Shown: positions 33,800-36,442 of the stretch, piece by piece
How the letters are laid out: the number at the start of each line of letters is the position of its first letter
How positions within the stretch are numbered: the stretch's first letter is position 1
From: Terriglobia bacterium
Lineage (GTDB): Bacteria > Acidobacteriota > Terriglobia > Bryobacterales > Bryobacteraceae
Direction: 5' to 3'
NCBI GenBank assembly: GCA_020073145.1
Contig: JAIQFS010000054.1
Coordinates: 1 to 36,442, forward strand
DNA: 36,442 nucleotides
Translations under genes and position numbers: made by a program
The notes under the pieces: model-generated
Databases searched by the model: none
What the model saw: the letters and a program-made list of their open reading frames with translations, nothing else
What the model was told of the DNA's origin: nothing

Positions 33800-34849
33800 T
33801 CACGGCCGGTGATCGTAGATGGCGTCGCCTTCGGCTGCGCTGAGATTGAAATGCGTCACCGCGCCGTGCGCGTCCAGGAAGAATTCGATGGTCGCGGCCG
33901 TCGAATCGAACCGCGTCTGCGATTGCGGAATGAGCGGAAGGTCGTTGAGGTACAGCTGGCCCTTGGTCACAATGACGGTGGGATTCTTCGGAAAAAAGGA
34001 ATCGGTTCCCGGAGGCCCTTCGCGATACTCATACTTGCCGATGTATTTTGCCAGAACGGCCGGGCTGACCGGCACGCCTCGATTCGCCTTTCCCACCAGG
34101 TGAGCCGTATCCCGTTCATTTTCGCTGCACACGTACTCCAGCATGTCCGTATCCGCCGCATAGGCCACTGCCAGCGAGATGTTCAGAGGTTTGTTCATCA
34201 TCTTGGGATCGTCAAACGTGATCTGGAACTGCATGTGTCCGAAATCGACGCGGCGGAATCTCTCGGTCACCCGCAGGTCTTCGGAATGCGGATGGCCGAC
34301 TCGATCGAGCCACGTGCGGTCGTTGAACCCCGAACTCTCCACTACCAGCGAATCCCCCTCCCAGTGGCCGACCGAATAGCCCATCCAGGTGGGATTCGGG
34401 TCTTGGGGCAGCTCGCGGCCATCGGTGTAGATTTGCCGATAGAAACCGCTCTCGTACAGCAGGCCCACCACGGCCGGGGACTGAATGATTCGGTACAGAC
34501 GGACCGCCCCGGTGGGGAAAATTTCCAAGGGACCGCCCGGCAGACAGTGCGTCACGGGATCCTCCCGCCGGAAATCCGCGACGCGCTTCAGAAAAATGGC
34601 CTCCGCCTCGGGCCGGAAGATCTCTTCGTCCTTCTGGTTCTGGATCAGGTCAAACCGATAGGGGTTGGCTTCGGGGCGCCACAGACCCGAAAGATCGGGC
34701 TTGCCTTCGGGCGTGCGGGGCAGAGGCGCGGTCAGATTCGGTTTGCCGTCCGCGGTTCGGGGCACGCCCGGTATGCGGACATTGAGCCATTGCGCGCTGA
34801 CGGAAACGGGGAGCAGCCAAATGGCTGCCGCGATCGCGATTCTGTCCAT
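33800..34849 (-). CDS. Secreted protein of acidobacterial type, function unknown
   Basis: This is a 349-aa protein with a signal peptide (MDRIAIAAAIWLLPVSVSAQ) followed by the phrases RTADGKPNLTAPLPRTPEGK and KPDLSGLWRPE. Similar sequences are common in acidobacterial and other soil genomes as large families of exported proteins of unknown function. The middle is beta-rich (WMGYSVGHWEGDSLVVESSG) and might be a lipocalin-like ligand-binding fold; that is a guess. The ATG at 34849 has AGGAG at about 9 bases upstream, preferred to an upstream start at 34930. Flanking intergenic gaps of 170 and 320 bases indicate a single-gene unit. Confidence 0.75.
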   Translation of the reverse strand: MDRIAIAAAIWLLPVSVSAQWLNVRIPGVPRTADGKPNLTAPLPRTPEGKPDLSGLWRPEANPYRFDLIQNQKDEEIFRPEAEAIFLKRVADFRREDPVTHCLPGGPLEIFPTGAVRLYRIIQSPAVVGLLYESGFYRQIYTDGRELPQDPNPTWMGYSVGHWEGDSLVVESSGFNDRTWLDRVGHPHSEDLRVTERFRRVDFGHMQFQITFDDPKMMNKPLNISLAVAYAADTDMLEYVCSENERDTAHLVGKANRGVPVSPAVLAKYIGKYEYREGPPGTDSFFPKNPTVIVTKGQLYLNDLPLIPQSQTRFDSTAATIEFFLDAHGAVTHFNLSAAEGDAIYDHRP

Positions 34850-35172
34850 ATGGTTTCTCCTGCTCGGCTGGCCGTCCCGGCCGTCTGGCTGGATTGTCTG
34901 GCCATTGTACAGCAATCGAACCGCAACCACAGCCGCGGGACGCGCGCCGGAGCGCGCTGAGGGCGTGGCGCGGTGGGCGGCGATTCCCGCAGCAGCGCCG
35001 CCGTGTCCGGGTGACCGCCGCGCCCGGGTTGCGCGCTCGCGTCAGCGATACCGTTCCCGTGCTGCCGATCATCTTGCACCGAGTCCAGAGCGATCCGCCT
35101 CCGCTGCCTTGCCCTTGACACAGACTGCACGCTTCGCGATTCTAATCACACATCCTGGCACGCGGAGGGTTC
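34850..35172. other. Divergent intergenic region
   Basis: About 320 bases lie between the secreted-protein gene and the hydrolase gene. The sequence is GC-rich, with no supported gene. A promoter for the hydrolase is listed separately. Confidence 0.5.
35115..35143 (+). promoter_or_regulatory. Possible promoter of the hydrolase gene
   Basis: A perfect TTGACA (35115-35120) is followed after 17 bases by GATTCT (35138-35143), a poor -10. The start codon at 35173 has GGAGG at 4 bases upstream. Confidence 0.35.
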
Positions 35173-36274
35173 ATGGCCGAACAGGGAGGGATCGAGAGGG
35201 TGGCCCCGGGCCGGCCGGCGATCCTACTCCTTCATGGCTTCCCGGAGCTCGCTTTTAGCTGGCGCAAGGTGATGCCGTCTCTGGCGGCCGCCGGCTATCA
35301 CGTGATCGCGCCCGATCAGCGCGGCTACGGCCGCACTCTCGGCTGGGACGATTCCTACGACGCCGATCCCGACCCGTTTCGCATTTTCAATATGACGCGG
35401 GACGCCATCGGGCTCGTTTACGCGCTGGGCCACCGCTCGGTCCAGATGGTGGTGGGACACGACGCCGGCGCGCCCGTGGCCGCGTGGTCCGCGCTCATCC
35501 GGCCCGATCTCTTCCGTTCGGTGACCATCATGAGCTCGCCGTTTGAAGGCCCTCCCTCCTTGCCCTTCGACACAGCCAACGGCGCTCCCCTCCTACGCCC
35601 GCCGCTCAACGACGACGAGCTGGATGCCGATCTCGCCAGGCTCAACCCGCCGCGGAAATACTACCAGAACTATCAGCGCACCCGCGGCGCCAGCGACGAC
35701 ATGCTGCATGCGCCACAAGGCCTGCACGCTTTCTTCCGCGCTTACTACTTCTACAAGAGCGCCGACTACCCAGGCAACAAACCCCATCCCTTGAAGGCCC
35801 GCACGGCCACTGAAATGGCGCAGATTCCAACCTATTATGTGTTATGTGATGGGGAAGGACAAGAGCATGGCGGCGACCGTCGCACCGTTCCTGCCGTCCG
35901 CGGACTACGTCGCGAAATGTCAATGGCTGACCGAAACCGAGGTCGATGTGTACGCCACCGAATACCGGCGGACCGGCTTCACCGGCGCACTGCAAGGCTA
36001 TCGCGTGCGGCGTGGCTCCGATCCCAGAAGTATCGCCGAGATGCAGACCTTTTCGGGCCGCACCCTCGACGTGCCCTCCCAGTTCATCGCGGGCAAGAGC
36101 GATTGGGGCGTCTATCAAACGCCCGGCGCGGCCGACAAGATGCGCCAGAGCGCCTGCACCCGGATGGTCGGATTTCATCTTCTGGATGGCGCCGGACATT
36201 GGGTCCAGCAGGAGCAGCCGGAATCGGTGAGCGCATTGCTGGTTCAATTCCTGCGAGACTCCGCCAAGGCCTGA
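35173..36274 (+). pseudogene. Epoxide-hydrolase-like alpha/beta hydrolase broken by a 7-bp tandem duplication
   Basis: The first part (to about 35,840) reads as an alpha/beta hydrolase: HGFPE oxyanion motif, DQRGYGRT, and nucleophile aspartate in GHDAGAPVA, typical of epoxide hydrolases. At 35835-35848 the heptamer TTATGTG occurs twice in tandem. Removing one copy restores YYVMGKDKSMAATVAPF in frame with the remainder. That remainder contains the acid in AGKSDWGVY, the catalytic histidine in GAGHWVQQEQPE, and a stop at 36274. Left as is, the first frame runs on to 36321 with an unrelated tail lacking the histidine. It is either a recent inactivation, a slippage switch, or an assembly error. 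The enzyme would have been about 360 residues long. Confidence 0.85.
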
Positions 36275-36442
36275 TCGCGGTCAGCTCGGCCGTCAGGAAA
36301 CTTCTAGCAGCCCGGGGTTGAAGTCTGGTTTTGGATTTCGGAGCGTCTGAAGTGCGCGCAAAGAAGAGGACGATACTTTGGCGCTACCAGGTGATCGGCG
36401 GTTACCCCGCCCTCCGGAAGTCGCGAATTTTCTGATCTCACC
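36275..36442 (+). pseudogene. Possible tail of a type ISP DNA methylase
   Basis: The + frame ending at the TGA 36434-36436 reads LWRYQVIGGYPALRKSRIF. This resembles the conserved C-terminal W-x-Y-Q-x-GGY-x-x-L-x-K segment of type ISP restriction-modification proteins. The frame opens only about 40 codons earlier with no start codon, so at most a remnant is present. The match is short and could be accidental. Nothing else is seen in this stretch. Confidence 0.3.

Overview
The window looks like a chromosomal segment of a GC-rich soil acidobacterium, probably from the Solibacter/Bryobacter group. This is inferred from gene content: a giant secreted NHL-repeat protein, a PEP-CTERM exosorting substrate, a secreted protein of the 'TADGKPNL...GKPDLSGLW' type, and a Ser/Thr kinase fused to TPRs. 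No rRNA, complete tRNA or marker gene is present, so the placement is not proven.

Left part (1-12,600): accessory DNA. It starts with a gene-poor stretch that includes a decayed reading frame, then a stand-alone HEPN-like gene (1043-1933). A leftward operon follows, reading from 9931 down: a 90-aa single-pass membrane protein, a SIR2-family protein carrying a transmembrane helix and a C-terminal beta domain, a Tat-exported 414-aa protein, a 903-aa exported and multi-membrane protein, and, beyond an IS110-family insertion sequence, a Tat-exported VWA-like protein. The 414-aa and 903-aa proteins share a repeated beta-rich module. A rightward gene (10087-11946) encoding an unusual HTH / binding-protein-like / GNAT fusion is divergent from the operon and is a plausible regulator. 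This SIR2-membrane-surface cluster is one of two candidates for an undescribed system. Next to the transposase lies a 167-nt nested palindrome that may be a structured RNA or a target element.

Middle part (12,580-18,075): a defence/toxin-type island. A 23-nt tRNA 3' end (T-loop to CCA) at 12,581-12,603 looks like an integration-site scar. Next is a tightly overlapped leftward operon of four genes: an unrecognised 188-aa protein, a QueC-like PP-loop protein, an XRE-ImmA/IrrE regulator-protease, and a PIN-domain protein. Its promoter contains an inverted repeat. Rightward of it is a class II Fic protein with a DUF4172-like N-terminus. Its promoter is covered by six copies of an 11-bp half-site arranged as a 54-bp duplication. 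The QueC/ImmA/PIN operon is the second candidate system.

Right part (18,154-36,442): more ordinary chromosomal genes. The 3841-aa secreted protein has a sialidase/BNR-like N-terminal region, a (NPNIA)n linker and exactly three blocks of twelve NHL-type repeats. Then come a PEP-CTERM protein, a zinc-ribbon/Ser-Thr kinase/TPR membrane protein, a secreted acidobacterial protein, and an epoxide-hydrolase-like gene broken by a 7-bp tandem duplication. The window ends in a fragment resembling the tail of a type ISP DNA methylase.
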